Counted from the first letter of the stretch, positions 45,749 to 55,604 are shown. The stretch: DNA of 64,000 nt from Gemmatimonadota bacterium (GCA_022822325.1 JAJEBW010000029.1:1-64000), one strand, 5' to 3'. Translations and numbers: made by a program. Notes: generated from the sequence alone by a model not told the origin.

Positions 45749-48710
45749 CGGACTGTTCGTCGTTCTCCTTGATGGGTGTTATCAGAAAGGTCGCACCCCG
45801 CTCCGGGCCGCCCGCTTCGAGAACGAGGTCGTAGTCCACCTCCCGCAGTGTTGCCCTCGAGATGTGCAGTCCCATGCCGCGCCCCCCCGGCTTCCGGGTG
45901 AACCCGATGTTGAAGATGTCGTCCCGGTCCCGGGTGTGAACCCCCGGTCCCGAGTCCGAGACGCGAAACGCCTTCCCGGTAGCGTCGAGCTGGATTCGGC
46001 GTTCAAGGCGCTCGTTCTGGCCGGCGAGCCAGTAGATCACATTGTCCACGAGATTGACGAAGACGGGATAGAAGGACGACGGGTAGCCCCGAACGGTAGC
46101 GGCGGCAAACGCTTCGGTCCTGGCCAACTCGACGTTGTGCCTGGCCAGGCGCTGGCCGAACAGATTGATCAGGAAATCGTGGATTTCCCATCCGCGGATG
46201 TCCACTGCCTTGCGGTAAAGCCTCCTCTGGAGCGGCGTGAAGAGGGTGAGGTATCCGTCGAGATGATCGAAGCTGGTGCGGATGCTCTGATAGAGTGACA
46301 TCAGTTCCCGGTTCGCATCGGCCCAGGCCTTGAGACTGCGGAGTCCCGACCGGATGGAACGTATGGCGGCGCCGAATTCGTGGCTGATGATCTCGATGGC
46401 CATGCCGAGCTGGGCGAGCTGGAGGTCGGCAGCGGCCTGTTCCCGTAGCGTGACGTTGCTCTGTTCAACCGCTTCGAGCTGATCGACCAGGGAGGAATCG
46501 CTCTTCAGGTTGACGGCCGCCAGATGAGAGCGAAGGGCATCGAGCCTGCGGGTGGCGTTGTCCAACGCCTCGCGGATCGGGGCTTCGAGGGCCGAGCGTT
46601 CCGCGATCAACTGCTGGTCGTCCAAATTCGTGAAGTCACGCCGAGCGAAATTGGCCATCGCGGCCCGAATCGCAGACTCGACGTCGCGCACACACTGGCC
46701 CGCGATCGTTCGGGTTCCAGTCAGGATGTCGTCTGCCGTCGCCTCCAAATCCTTGCGACCCGCCTTCGTCTCCCGCCGCGCGGTTTGCGCGACCTCGTTG
46801 AGAGCCGACGCCATCCGCTCTCTCGCGCTGACGTCAACCCCCGCTTTGGTCACCTCCTTCGTCACGACGCTCTCAATCGTGTCACGGATGTCGCGAACGC
46901 TCGCGACGAGGTTCTCGTACGCCTCCTGATAGTCGCCCCACTCCTTCTGCAAGGCCCGGCTTATGCCGATTCGGGGCTTGGATACCCGGTAGTCGGTCTC
47001 GATATTCCTGAGGCTCCGTCTCGCTTCCCGTTCGAGATCGATGATTCGCCGAGCAGCCCTTGCACGATCGGTGTCGCGGCCGGCTTCCCTTACGCGCTCC
47101 TCGATCTCCAGACCCAATTCCACGACCTCATCAAGCGGCTTCTCCGTCTCCATCCGTTCGAAGAACGTGGTCAGATCCTTCTTGAACCTGGTGCGCTTGG
47201 CAGTAACCAGCTTGGCGCGGGCGCTCAGATGTCGCTCGGTCTCTTCCATCTCCCGCTTGCGAGTCACGAACCGCTCGCCGTGAACTCCCCCCTTGCGGAA
47301 GAAGTCTGCGGCAACCTGCACGAGGAAGCTCTTCAGGATTCCCCGCAGATCGCGGTAGGCCTTGTTCTCGCGAAACCCTTCGCGACCAGCCTTCTCGCGA
47401 AGCTTCTTGTTGTTGATGGAGTCGACCTCAACGACACCGAACATCTGTCGGTAGGAGAAGTAGTAATAGGAAGCGCTTTTGGTCCGGCGGAGCTCGATTT
47501 CCAGCCAATCGTAGTCCGTGTTTCCGTACGGTTGAATGCGCACCCCGTCCCGGTATATGTACAGCCCACCGATCTTTCGGGTCTTCGCAAGCACGCGGCC
47601 ATGCTCCTCGGGTGGAAGCGTCGAGTGCCTTGCCACCCCTTCAACCGCAGCGAACCTGATGTGGAACGGACCGCAACCCGTCTTCTTCCCCTTCCCACCG
47701 CTCCAGTTGATCACATGGTCGCGCACGGTGTCGCCATATACGGACACGCTGCCCTTGAACTGGCCGTACTCGTCGAATCGTCCCCAGATCCGGTGGTCGG
47801 CGTTGTCGTACTCGCGACGTGTGAAGAATTCGCTCTCGCCGATGAGGTCTTCGCAGGTGCCATCCGTCTGGTGGTCCCGAAAGGCGGTGCGAATCACAGG
47901 TGCCCCGCCATCCGCAAATGACGGAGAAGTGAACCCCAGGAGTGCCTTTTGCAGCGGTGGCGCCACGTCCGAGTCTGGATCCCCGGCGATGTGTGTTCGA
48001 GATTCGGGGATGCGGGGAGAAGGTAGAAGTGGGTGCCGTGACCGTCATCAAGGAGGCTCGGTTCGCCCAGGTACTCGGCCATTTCCAGGGGATCGACCTT
48101 GAATTGGGCAAGTTCGGTCTCCATTCGTTCCCACGCGTTTCCGTCCACTCGCTCGCGTAGGCGCTCGTTCCGGCTCTGGAAATAATCGACCATGTCCGCG
48201 ACATCCTCGCCGCCGGGCAGAGTGCCGCCAGGGAAGGCCCGGAGCGGAATCCTGATGTCCTGGAGGTTCAGCTCGGGGCACTCGAAGACGCGCCAGCTAA
48301 GGAAGGCGGCCGTCACGTCGGACAGGACGCCGTCACGCGAGGCGCGAGTAAGCACCAGCACTTGGGGAGCGATCGTCGCGATGGCGAGGCGGCCGATCCC
48401 TTTCTCTCCCAGCACAGGTCGGGTGCGCTTCGCGGATGCCGGAAGCCGCCTCTCCGCATGCTTTCGCTTGACACTGGCCTCGGTCGCGATCGTGAGCCAT
48501 CGGTCGACGAACTCGTCCCTTATTCATTCCTGAGCCGTCGTCCCGCAGCACGAACAGCCCGTCGCTCCGGTAGTAGTCCACCTCGACCCGTTCGGCGTAC
48601 GCGTCGTGCGCGTTCTTGAACAGTTCGCTGATCGCGGTCGGGATGCCGGCGATCTGTTGCCTCCCCAGCATGTCCAACGTTCGGGCCCGGGCCTTGAAAC
48701 TGACGTCCAT
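45738..48710 (-). pseudogene. Two-ATPase GHKL/histidine-kinase-like protein with two frameshifts
   Basis: If repaired, this is a ~990-residue protein. The N-terminal module resembles Hsp90/MutL/MORC-type GHKL ATPases: N-box ELFKNAHDAYA, G1 DDGSGM, G2 GEKGIGRLA, then an S5-like region (REGFRENKAYRD). A long coiled-coil follows. The C-terminal module resembles a histidine kinase: H-box ISHEFGAAI, N-box FVNLVDNVIYW, G1 VSDSGPGV, G2 GGRGMGLHIS. The reading shifts +1 near 48517-48521 (a CCC run just after DDGSGMNK) and shifts back near 47970-48000. As sequenced, translation stops at 48335-48333. Either the gene is broken or the assembly has two indels. It starts 5 nt after dcm. Confidence 0.75.
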
Positions 48711-48715
48711 TGGCC

Positions 48716-49837
48716 TCAGGTCTTGCCCGTCCGGGCCAGGTGGTCAGTGATGTGCCGCCCAACTACGCTTGCCAGCCTGACCGGCACCGCGTTGCCGATT
48801 TGTCGGGCTCGCGAGTTCAGGCTGCCGGAAAACCGGAAGTCCATCGGGAACGTCTGCAGACACGCCGCTTCCCGGACGCTGATGGCGCGATCCTGTTCGG
48901 GGTGTCCGAATCGTCCGTTGGAATAGCTGATGCATCGTGTCGTGAGCCCGGAGGCAGGCCGATCCCACGACATGCGTCCGTAGACATCGGTGTAGCCATT
49001 CGTATCCCGGTGACACTTGAGCTGCAGCCTCTTCTCCCGCCAGTCCCGGTTGCCGCCACCCTCGGGAGTTGCGCGGATGCGCTCCAGGTTGAGCGCGGAC
49101 AGTCGGGCTGCCCGGTGGTCGTCGATCTCCGGATGGGTCTCGCCAGCCTGAATCTCCGGAAGATCCCCGATCCAGTCCCGTACCGTGGTGAATTCGGGAT
49201 TGTCGGTTTCCGGACCGTGCGTCTTGTCCGGAAGACTCAATCGGCCATGTCGACTAGCGAGCAGGAGGAACCTCCGGCGACCCTGAGGCACTCCGTACCG
49301 TTTGAGGGACACGGAATCGTGTACCGGTTCCACATACCCCGCACCTTTCAGACCTCGAAGGAACTCGCCGAGTGGTTCGGAATCAGGGCACACATTCTGA
49401 ATTCCCGGGACATTCTCCACAAACACGATGTCAGGTTCGCACTTGCGAATGAAGCGGAGGAACTCCAGGAGCAGCGGTACCCGTTCGTCCTCGGCGGGTG
49501 CGGGACGGGTGGTGTTCTGCCTGGTGAAGGGCTGGCATGGGGCGCATCCGCAGAACAGGACCGGATGGGGACGTTGCCGGTCAACGAGTTTGCGAATCGA
49601 GTTTTCGTTCACCCGGCGAATGTCCCCGAGCTCAAAGGCCGCAGCCGGGAAGTTCAGCTTGAAGCTGTCCGCCGCATCGGTGTCCCAGTCGAGAGCGAAC
49701 ACCACGTCCATCCCGGCGTCCTGGAAGCCGCGGCTGGCCCCGCCGCAACCGGAGAAGAAGTCGAAGATCTTTATCCGTCGCGGCGCCCCGGCTTCTCCAT
49801 TCGCTTCACGCGGCGTCACACCCCCCACCCCCCTCAC
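48716..49837 (-). CDS. dcm: DNA (cytosine-5) methyltransferase
   Basis: A 373-residue C5 methyltransferase with all the main motifs: I (FDFFSGCGGASRGF), IV with the catalytic Cys (CAPCQPF, C101), VI (FVENV), VIII (PQGRRRFLL), IX (SVREAACLQTFP) and X (RQIGNAVP). The target-recognition domain between VIII and IX is short (~90 residues). It methylates cytosines in an unknown DNA site; no cognate restriction enzyme is adjacent. It heads an operon with the GHKL and receiver genes. The start may be GTG 49837 (overlapping the M28 peptidase stop as GTGA), 49828 or 49819. Confidence 0.92.
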   Translation of the reverse strand: MRGVGGVTPREANGEAGAPRRIKIFDFFSGCGGASRGFQDAGMDVVFALDWDTDAADSFKLNFPAAAFELGDIRRVNENSIRKLVDRQRPHPVLFCGCAPCQPFTRQNTTRPAPAEDERVPLLLEFLRFIRKCEPDIVFVENVPGIQNVCPDSEPLGEFLRGLKGAGYVEPVHDSVSLKRYGVPQGRRRFLLLASRHGRLSLPDKTHGPETDNPEFTTVRDWIGDLPEIQAGETHPEIDDHRAARLSALNLERIRATPEGGGNRDWREKRLQLKCHRDTNGYTDVYGRMSWDRPASGLTTRCISYSNGRFGHPEQDRAISVREAACLQTFPMDFRFSGSLNSRARQIGNAVPVRLASVVGRHITDHLARTGKT

Positions 49838-52572
49838 CCCCCCTCCCCAATCACCACCTCGCCGCTCTCCGGCGCCACCGTCACCCGGGTTCGGATCATC
49901 GCCCGGTCGGACATCATGCGGATGTTGGGCGCCAGCTCCGGGGGCCGCGCGAAGCGGTCGCGGCCGAGGATTTCGCCGGGGCGCAGGAGGTGCTCGATCA
50001 TGGCGAAGTGGATGGGGTCGCGGGTCGTGGCCGGAAAATCCAGGGCGACACCGTCGCTGCCGGCGCCCCAGTGCTCGATGCGGACGGGGAGTGGGCTCTC
50101 GGGGAGGGGGCGGCCATTCACGGCGATGGGCTGGGTGCCCGATTCGGGGAATTCGAATCGCAACATCTCGGCGCCCACCGAAGAATGGAGCACGATCCGA
50201 AGCGCGTTATCGGGGACCGTGCCGAGCGGATCCGCGGGGACGGCGCCCGCTTCGCTTCCGGCGGCGCCATCGGTCGTCCCGTCCTCGCCGGCCGCGTCAT
50301 CCCCGGCTTCCCCGCCCGCCTCTTCGCCTTCGCCTCTCTCGCTCTCGCCGCCGCCTTCCTCCCCATCGCCCTCCTCCCCCACCACCACGATCCGGGGCAG
50401 CGGCGCATCCACGACCTCGGCCGCGGCCGTCGCATATCCCACCCGGCCACCGGTGAAGCTCCGCAGCGAATCGGGTGGCGAATCCGCGCCGAAGGGACCC
50501 ACAGCGGCGACCCACGCGCTCCCCGGATGCGACGCCTCGCGCGCGGCGTCGGTTCCCCACCACGCCTCGTCCGTCGACCGGTCCAGCGCATAGACCAGGG
50601 TCGAGGGCGCGGGACGGTCGGGAGAAGGTTGCGCGCCAGCGATCCCCAGCGCCAGAAAGACCGCCGCCGCGGCCGTCGCGCCCAGGCCGAGCCACCAGCC
50701 GCCCGGTTCGCGCATCACCTCGAGCGCCGGCAGAAGCAGGACGATCGCCACCCCGATCTGAATGGCGAGGATTGCCGCCAGCTCCATTCCCATGGCGAGC
50801 CACACCCCCTCCACCATCGGCGTGTGCACGACCAGAACCGGGACGGCCGCCACGAGAACGGTCGCCCAGCGCAGCATTCCGGGACGGCGGCCCTTTCGCA
50901 CGCCGATCAGCGCGGCCGCGCCCACGCACCCCGCGATCGCCGGTCCCTGAAGATTCATCGCCCCGAGCGGAACCAGCGCCGTGGCGCCCACCGCGAGTCC
51001 GGCCGGAATGATCAGCGCGCCGGTGGCGAGTTCATTGGCGGCAATCCACCTCCGCACCAGACCGAAGACCGGCATGGCCAGCGCGAGCGCCGCTGCGACC
51101 AGGGCCAGGATGTACCACCCCTCCTCGTGGAAGAGGCCCGCTTGCAATGCGCCCACTTCCGGGTGCGCACCCACGCGCCATTGCAGGAGGAGGAAGCCGA
51201 GAGCGCCCATGGCGGCCAGATAGACCGCGGCCGTCACCGTCCCCAGCAGGACCGCGAACACGCTCGATCCGATCCAGAGCGCGAAGAGGAAGGCGAGCGC
51301 CCAGGCGCCCACCGCGGCGGCGGCGACCCCGCGAACCCAGACGGAGTCGTAGCTGACGATGCCCAGGCAGGGAAGCGACAGATAGGCGCGGGTGGGCGCG
51401 TGGACATCGGAGAGATCGGCGTCGCCGAGATGGCGCAGGAGGGCCAGCGCATTCTCGCCGTGGTGCTGCAGGGTGGCCTCCGAGAGGTTGGCCGGCGAGT
51501 CGTACTGCTGGTGATAGAGGTGGGCCCGCCCGATTCCCGCGAAGTTCAGCCCCTGGACGCCCGCCTCGCGAAAGTGGGTGAAGTCGGTGTCGTTGGGCAT
51601 TCGGCGGTAGATGTCTTCGCTGAGCGAGTTGGCCCAGGCGGGGGCGCCCGATCTCGCCAGCGCCGCGATGACCCAGCCGTTCTCGTCGCCCGTCTCGAAC
51701 ATCGTGGAGGGGCCGCCTCCGCCCCGCATCTCGAACGAGAGCGCGACCGCCACGTCGTCCATCCAGGGGTGTTCCCGAACGAAGGCCTGCGCGCCCAGGA
51801 GCCCGATCTCCTCCGCGTCGGTGAAGAGGACGACGAGGTCGTTGCGCAGAGCCGGACCCGCGCGGACGGCCCGCACCGCCTCGAGGATGGCGGCCACCCC
51901 GGCCCCGGCGTCGCCTGCGCCAAGCGCGATGCCGCGGCTGTCGTAGTGCGCCGTGACGAGAACCGCGCGTCCGCTCGCCGCCGAGCCCCGAAGCCGCGCG
52001 ACGACGTTGTGAACGGTGGCCGCGACGGTGTGACCGGCCCCGGCGCGCATCGAGGTGGCGGTCTGCACGGCGGGATCGAGGCCGAGAACGCGCAGCTCGC
52101 CGATCAGATAGGCGCGGGCCCGCGCGTGGGCGGGGGAGCCGGGGGGGTGGGCCTCGGACGCGATCTCGACGACATGCGTCATGGCGCGGCCGGAGGAAAA
52201 CGCCGTGTCGGGCGCGCCCGCCGCCACCGGTTCGGGAATGCTCCGCCAACTGCTCGACAGCCAGCCCACGGCAAGGAGCGCGGCCAAGGTCAGCGGACCG
52301 CGCAACCCCCTGAGCGGTGCGGGCTGGGGATCGCCCACCCTCCTGACGCGGTGCCGGGAACGGCGTTTCGGTCGCGCAACCGGCGGCGTCTCGATCAGCC
52401 GGGGTCCGTTCGCGACGGTGGCCGGACGTCCCGCAGGCGCACCTTGCCCACCCGGCCGCTGGTGGCGCTCGGCGGCTCCCCGCGCAATCGAACGCCGAAG
52501 CTCCCTGACCTCGTCTTCGCTGATCCCCAGCTCGGCGAAGGTCGGAACGCGCGGCGGCTTATCCCTTGCCAT
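49834..52572 (-). CDS. M28-family membrane metallopeptidase
   Basis: A 912-residue protein. After a basic cytoplasmic leader and one membrane helix comes an M28 zinc aminopeptidase domain: VTAHYDSRG (His ligand), GAGDAGAGVA (bridging Asp), FTDAEEIGLLGA (catalytic Glu and ligand) and HLYHQQYDSPANL (final His). About eight further membrane helices follow, then an acidic Glu/Gly-rich loop and a C-terminal beta domain. The plan resembles Fxna/ERMP1-type membrane peptidases, also common in Gemmatimonadota. The active site should face the periplasm; the substrate is unknown. ATG 52572 is preceded by CCGCATGG-type sequence without a strong ribosome binding site. Confidence 0.88.
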   Translation of the reverse strand: MARDKPPRVPTFAELGISEDEVRELRRSIARGAAERHQRPGGQGAPAGRPATVANGPRLIETPPVARPKRRSRHRVRRVGDPQPAPLRGLRGPLTLAALLAVGWLSSSWRSIPEPVAAGAPDTAFSSGRAMTHVVEIASEAHPPGSPAHARARAYLIGELRVLGLDPAVQTATSMRAGAGHTVAATVHNVVARLRGSAASGRAVLVTAHYDSRGIALGAGDAGAGVAAILEAVRAVRAGPALRNDLVVLFTDAEEIGLLGAQAFVREHPWMDDVAVALSFEMRGGGGPSTMFETGDENGWVIAALARSGAPAWANSLSEDIYRRMPNDTDFTHFREAGVQGLNFAGIGRAHLYHQQYDSPANLSEATLQHHGENALALLRHLGDADLSDVHAPTRAYLSLPCLGIVSYDSVWVRGVAAAAVGAWALAFLFALWIGSSVFAVLLGTVTAAVYLAAMGALGFLLLQWRVGAHPEVGALQAGLFHEEGWYILALVAAALALAMPVFGLVRRWIAANELATGALIIPAGLAVGATALVPLGAMNLQGPAIAGCVGAAALIGVRKGRRPGMLRWATVLVAAVPVLVVHTPMVEGVWLAMGMELAAILAIQIGVAIVLLLPALEVMREPGGWWLGLGATAAAAVFLALGIAGAQPSPDRPAPSTLVYALDRSTDEAWWGTDAAREASHPGSAWVAAVGPFGADSPPDSLRSFTGGRVGYATAAAEVVDAPLPRIVVVGEEGDGEEGGGESERGEGEEAGGEAGDDAAGEDGTTDGAAGSEAGAVPADPLGTVPDNALRIVLHSSVGAEMLRFEFPESGTQPIAVNGRPLPESPLPVRIEHWGAGSDGVALDFPATTRDPIHFAMIEHLLRPGEILGRDRFARPPELAPNIRMMSDRAMIRTRVTVAPESGEVVIGEGG

Positions 52573-52623
52573 GCGACTTGTCCCTTGCCATCCGGGTCAT
52601 CCTTTGCCATGCAGGCTCTCGGG

Positions 52624-54066
52624 TTAGATCGGTCCTTCCTCCCAGGGGCCCCACATGGCATAGGTGGCGCTTGCGACTTCGCCCCCGGCCCGGCGGGAAC
52701 CCTGAACATTGAAGAATAGTACACGGCCGTCGGGGCTGAAGCAGGAACCCGCGAATTCGCCCGGCTGGCGCCCCTCCGGATCCATCGGCGAACGCACCAG
52801 ATTGACGATTCGGCCCTCGCGGTCCAGGCCCCGCACGAACTGGTCGCCGGAGCCGTCCTCGCACATCACCAGGCCGCCGCGCGGACTCAGCACGACGTTG
52901 TCGGGGCTGTCGAGCACATCCGGCCCGGGGGACTCGAAGACGAGACGGAGCTCGCCGCGGTCCTCGTCCAGGGGACGGTAGTGGAAGACCTGGCCGCTGG
53001 TCGCGTCGCCGCCATTGGTCGAAACGACATAGATCCCGTCGTCGCCATGGAAGGCGCCCTCCAGACGGGCGAAGCGCGCGCCCCCCCGGTCGACGCCCTG
53101 GCGGAAGACGGCCAGTTGGTCGTCCGCGGCGTTGGCCGGATCGGGATCGGGAATCTCCACCCAGTGCACGGGCAACGCGGCCCCGGGGGTCTGGCCACGC
53201 GCGGTGAGGTATCCGGGCTCGCCGGTCACCGCCATCATCTGGAGCCGTCCGCCCGCCGCCAACGCCCCCGGCCGATCGGGAAGGAAGCGGTAGAGGCCCG
53301 CGCCCGGACGCCGGTTCGGCACATACCAGGTGTCCTCCGTCTCATAGACGATCCCCGTCGCCGGATCCACCGCCACCGCCTCGTGAACGAAGCGCCCCAT
53401 CGCCCGCAGCGGCACCGGATCGACCGGCCCGGCGGCGTCCACCGGCACCTCGAAGATGTAGCCGTGCGGCTGCGCGAAGCCCTCCCCCCGCCCCGTCGTG
53501 ATCTCCTCGCAGGAGAGCCAGCTCCCCCACGGCGTCGGTCCCCCGGCGCAGTTGACCCGCGTTCCGGCCAGCGAAACGAACTCGTCCACCAGTTCGACGC
53601 CCTGCTCGCCGCCATTCCCGTCCCCCGTCATGCGCACCTCCAGCGAGGTCGTGCCGCCGCTGCCCAGCGGATCGTAGGCCGGCGCGCCGATCGCCTCCGC
53701 GGTCTCGGCGTCATCCACCATCTCGTGATTGCGAATCAGCCGGACATTGCCGTTCGGGAGCGGGAAGGCGGCCATCCCGTCGAAGGCGTTCGGAACGATC
53801 AGACCGTCGCGCACCGTCGATGGCCTCCCGCCGGAGCTCAGCCGCACGCAGCGAAAACCCTCGGGAATCTCCAGCTCGGGGCTGTCGGCGCTGCGAACGA
53901 GGTTGCCGTAGGGGCGAATGATCGAGACTGCGGCCCCGGTCGCGTCGCTCCCCTCCATGTCTTCCCGGCGGCTGTACGCCATCAGACCCGCCAGCGAAGG
54001 AGTGAGCACGGCGCCTCCGGCCGCGCGGGCGAAGCGGTGGAGAAAGCTGCGGCGATTCATCGGCAT
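52624..54066 (-). CDS. PhoX/DUF839-family protein, Tat-exported
   Basis: A 480-residue protein with a twin-arginine signal (NRRSFLHRFARAAGGA) and a DUF839/PhoX beta-propeller body: IPEGFRCVRLSSGG, NHEMVD, NCAGGPTPWGSWLSCEE (the conserved CAGG/TPWGTW...CEE block), and DSPDNVVLSPRGGLVMCEDG. PhoX proteins are calcium/iron phosphatases, but many DUF839 members lack proof of activity. Conserved Glu, Asp and Cys positions are kept. It starts at ATG 54066 or 54060 and is divergent from the SDR gene. The M28 gene follows after 51 nt and may be co-transcribed. Confidence 0.86.
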   Translation of the reverse strand: MPMNRRSFLHRFARAAGGAVLTPSLAGLMAYSRREDMEGSDATGAAVSIIRPYGNLVRSADSPELEIPEGFRCVRLSSGGRPSTVRDGLIVPNAFDGMAAFPLPNGNVRLIRNHEMVDDAETAEAIGAPAYDPLGSGGTTSLEVRMTGDGNGGEQGVELVDEFVSLAGTRVNCAGGPTPWGSWLSCEEITTGRGEGFAQPHGYIFEVPVDAAGPVDPVPLRAMGRFVHEAVAVDPATGIVYETEDTWYVPNRRPGAGLYRFLPDRPGALAAGGRLQMMAVTGEPGYLTARGQTPGAALPVHWVEIPDPDPANAADDQLAVFRQGVDRGGARFARLEGAFHGDDGIYVVSTNGGDATSGQVFHYRPLDEDRGELRLVFESPGPDVLDSPDNVVLSPRGGLVMCEDGSGDQFVRGLDREGRIVNLVRSPMDPEGRQPGEFAGSCFSPDGRVLFFNVQGSRRAGGEVASATYAMWGPWEEGPI

Positions 54067-54452
54067 GGGACCAAGTCTCCCTGGGTTGGCAGGCGGCGTT
54101 TTTCGGATCGGGGCGTCGTCGTCGGAACGTCGTCGTCGGAAAAAGACGAGGAGCGAGGGGTTGCGCGCGCACCTTCGCCGGCGCGGCTACCGTCCGGGCC
54201 GGCCCGCGCAGGGGCCGGAGGCCGTCTCCCCGTCGCGCTGAACGCTGTCCGAATGAGGTCGCGTCCGCAACCCGCGTCACCGGATCGTTGCCGACGCGAC
54301 CGATTCGTTACCCTCGCGAATCCGGCTTCGGCATTGGCGCCCCCGGCCCCCCGGCCCGTACATTCTTCACCGTCCGGCGCCACCCAAATCCCCCATTTCG
54401 ACGACCCCGAATCACACACACGCAGGCTCACCCCCACACCACGGAGCCCCCC
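54067..54452. other. Divergent spacer between the DUF839 and SDR genes
   Basis: 386 nt without a supported gene. It contains interspersed repeat copy E and must hold the promoters of both flanking genes; no convincing -35/-10 pair was identified. Part of it can be read as longer N-termini of the flanking genes, but both true starts are fixed by Tat signals. Confidence 0.5.
54157..54218 (+). repeat. Interspersed GC-rich repeat, copy E
   Basis: Begins GGGGTTGCGCGCGCACC, has a ~22-nt spacer unlike that of copies C and D except for its end (CGTCCG), and ends GGCCGGCCCGCGCAGGGGCC. It sits alone in a divergent promoter region. Confidence 0.85.
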
Positions 54453-55604
54453 ATGATTTTCACCCGGCGCGACTTCCTCAAGACCTCGGCGGCCACCGCG
54501 GGAGCTCTCGGCCTCGGCGCGGCCTGCGCACCCTACGGCGACGACGACAGCCCCGCCCCCCTCTCGATCCTCGTCCTGGGAGGCACCGGATTCATCGGCC
54601 CGCACATGGTCCGGTACGCCATGGCGCGCGGCCACACCGTCACCCTCTTCAACCGCGGCCGCACCAACGCGCACCTCTTCCCCGAGCTGGAGAAGCTGGT
54701 GGGCGACCGCGACGGCGATCTGGCCGCGCTGGAGGGACGGCGATTCGACGCGGTGATCGACAACTCCGGCTTCGTGCCGCGCCACGTGCGCGATTCGGCC
54801 AACGCTCTCGCCGATTCGGGGCGCTACATGTTCGTCTCCACCCTCTCGGCCTACAAGGATCTGGCCACCCCCGGAATCACCGAGGAGTACGAGCTCGGCC
54901 AGATGGAGGATCCCACCGTCGAGGTCGTCGACAACGCCACCTACGGTCCGCTCAAGGCGCTCTGCGAGCAGGCGGTCCAGGAGGTCTTCGGCGAACGCGC
55001 CAACATCGTGCGGCCCGGCTACATCGTCGGCCCCGGCGACAGCTCCGATCGCTGGACCTACTGGCCGGTGCGGGTTGCGGCCGGCGGCGACATGCTGGTT
55101 CCCGGCGCCCCCGACTACCCGATCCAGTTCATCGACGCGCGCGACCTGGGCGGCTGGATGGTGCGGATGCTCGAAGCGGACGTCACCGGCGTCTTCAATG
55201 CGGTGGGACCGGCGGAGCGGGTGGACATGGGCCCCTTCCTGGAGAGCTGCCGCGAGGCGAGCGGGAGCGACGCCGTCTTCCATTGGGTGGGCGAGGAGTT
55301 CGTGCAGGAGCAGGGGCTCGTCTTCCCCATCTGGGCCCCGCACACCGGCGACTTCGCCGCCATTCACTCGGTGGACGGTTCGCGCGCAATCGCCGCCGGC
55401 TACACGAGCCGCCCCATCGGCGAGACGATCTCCGACACCCTGGATTGGTGGAATGGCCTCACCGAGGAGGACCGCCCGAACGGCGCCATGGCGAGCGGTC
55501 TGCGCAAGCCCCCCGAGCTCGGCTTCGGTCCCGCCACGATGGAAGCGATGATGCAGGCGGAAGCGGCGGCGCTGGCGGCCTGGGCGGAGGGCGGACAGGG
55601 CTGA
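54453..55604 (+). CDS. Tat-exported NAD-dependent epimerase/dehydratase (extended SDR)
   Basis: A 383-residue protein with a twin-arginine signal (FTRRDFLKTSAATAG) ending near GAACAP, possibly a Tat lipoprotein. The Rossmann domain starts ILVLGGTGFIGP (TGxxGxxG). The position of the usual YxxxK is taken by NATYGPLKALCE. The C-terminal half resembles isoflavone-reductase or epimerase-like SDRs. Export of a nucleotide-sugar-type SDR is odd but recurs in Gemmatimonadota-like genomes; folding with bound cofactor in the cytoplasm would explain the Tat route. The substrate is unknown. ATG 54453 is fixed by the Tat motif. The stop overlaps the STAS start (TGATG). Confidence 0.84.
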   Translation: MIFTRRDFLKTSAATAGALGLGAACAPYGDDDSPAPLSILVLGGTGFIGPHMVRYAMARGHTVTLFNRGRTNAHLFPELEKLVGDRDGDLAALEGRRFDAVIDNSGFVPRHVRDSANALADSGRYMFVSTLSAYKDLATPGITEEYELGQMEDPTVEVVDNATYGPLKALCEQAVQEVFGERANIVRPGYIVGPGDSSDRWTYWPVRVAAGGDMLVPGAPDYPIQFIDARDLGGWMVRMLEADVTGVFNAVGPAERVDMGPFLESCREASGSDAVFHWVGEEFVQEQGLVFPIWAPHTGDFAAIHSVDGSRAIAAGYTSRPIGETISDTLDWWNGLTEEDRPNGAMASGLRKPPELGFGPATMEAMMQAEAAALAAWAEGGQG

